Assembly: GCA_026693085.1 (NCBI GenBank)
Contig: JAPLNB010000381.1
Location: 1-64,000, forward strand
Direction: 5' to 3'
DNA from: Planctomycetota bacterium
GTDB taxonomy: Bacteria > Planctomycetota > Phycisphaerae > Tepidisphaerales > Tepidisphaeraceae
DNA: 64,000 nucleotides
Position numbers and translations under genes: made by a program. How positions within the stretch are numbered: the first letter of the stretch is position 1; every line of letters begins with the position of its first letter. The notes below the pieces were generated by a model. That model worked only from the letters and a program-made list of their open reading frames with translations. It was not told where the DNA came from and ran no database searches. Below are positions 63,850 to 64,000 of the stretch, one piece after another.

Positions 63850-64000
63850 GTGAGCAATAGCAGACGCACTTCCAGCAGAGGGTCGAAGGACGGAGCCGCC
63901 ACGAAGGGAAAAGGGGCGGGGCGGAAAGTGATTGTATTGGTGAGTTTGTTGGGGTCGCTGACCCTGGCGAGCATACTGCTGTTGGTGTGGGCGCCGGCGC
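63850..64000 (+). CDS. N-terminal fragment of a membrane or exported protein, cut by window end
   Basis: From GTG 63850 a frame stays open to the window end (50 codons): a Ser/Arg/Lys-rich start (SNSRRTSSRGSKDGA, KGKGAGRK) and a strong helix (VIVLVSLLGSLTLASILLLVW). The positive-inside start and single helix suggest a bitopic protein or signal anchor. An ATG at 63818 is in another frame. The product cannot be named. The 186-bp gap upstream (63664-63849) holds only the possible IS end. Confidence 0.5.
   Translation, partial: MSNSRRTSSRGSKDGAATKGKGAGRKVIVLVSLLGSLTLASILLLVWAPA

Overview
The window looks like a high-GC Planctomycetota chromosome fragment, probably of the Phycisphaerae or a near relative. 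The markers are PEP-CTERM proteins, pseudopilin-like proteins with the KAFTLVELLVV start, a protease with a LEPR-XLL-like N-terminus (QLEGRMLLS), ThuA, DUF1080, Gfo/Idh/MocA and Tat-type TIM-barrel proteins of carbohydrate metabolism, an FHA-GspE fusion and a complete rod-shape locus. No rRNA, tRNA or CRISPR was found. Identification rests on reading the proteins only.

Layout. 1-8.5 kb: the start of a tsaC/sua5-like gene (cut by the window edge), a DUF2103-like protein, peroxiredoxin, Gfo/Idh/MocA oxidoreductase, ThuA protein, an FHA-GspE ATPase, a membrane protein split by a 68-bp G/C tract, a creatininase-family hydrolase and an AGE-family epimerase lipoprotein. 8.5-11.2 kb: three paralogous PEP-CTERM-type secreted proteins, two sharing one promoter block. 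11.3-18.8 kb (minus): mreB-hicA-hicB-mreC-mreD-mrdA-DUF3592-like-rodA, a cell-shape operon carrying a toxin-antitoxin pair. 19-34.5 kb: mostly single housekeeping genes (ABC-2 permease, glycerate kinase, clpB, a GGDEF protein, ilvN, waaA, nadD, a sigma factor, metallophosphoesterase, pseudopilin, HMA protein). 34.5-44.6 kb: pabA/trpG, alkaline phosphatase, an MgtE-like protein, a very large GH2-like protein, DUF1080 and a lone atpD.

44.8-58.4 kb (minus) is the most unusual part. A series of HlyD-like adaptor, GAF-GAF-TM-HlyD fusion, PqqD-like/M50/HlyD fusion and short SecA-like ATPase is followed by a LEPR-XLL S8 protease with RTX-type repeats, then by three tandem pseudopilin paralogues and the 22-codon stub of a fourth. 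I read this as a candidate dedicated export locus with its cargo. 58.7-61.3 kb holds a zincin, SppA and a zinc-ribbon/VWA-like protein. 61.3-63.7 kb is a small less GC-rich island with a DUF433/PIN-like toxin-antitoxin pair and an IS1-like transposase. A membrane protein gene begins at 63850 and runs off the end.

Two features cut across the window. First, short degenerate tandem repeats with a 7-bp (sometimes 8-bp) period sit in many gene gaps and have entered at least two reading frames. Second, third-position composition follows location rather than coding strand: the + strand is C-rich at about 1-11 and 34.5-42 kb and G-rich at about 13.5-25 and 47-61 kb. This implies several GC-skew reversals, or rearrangement or misassembly.
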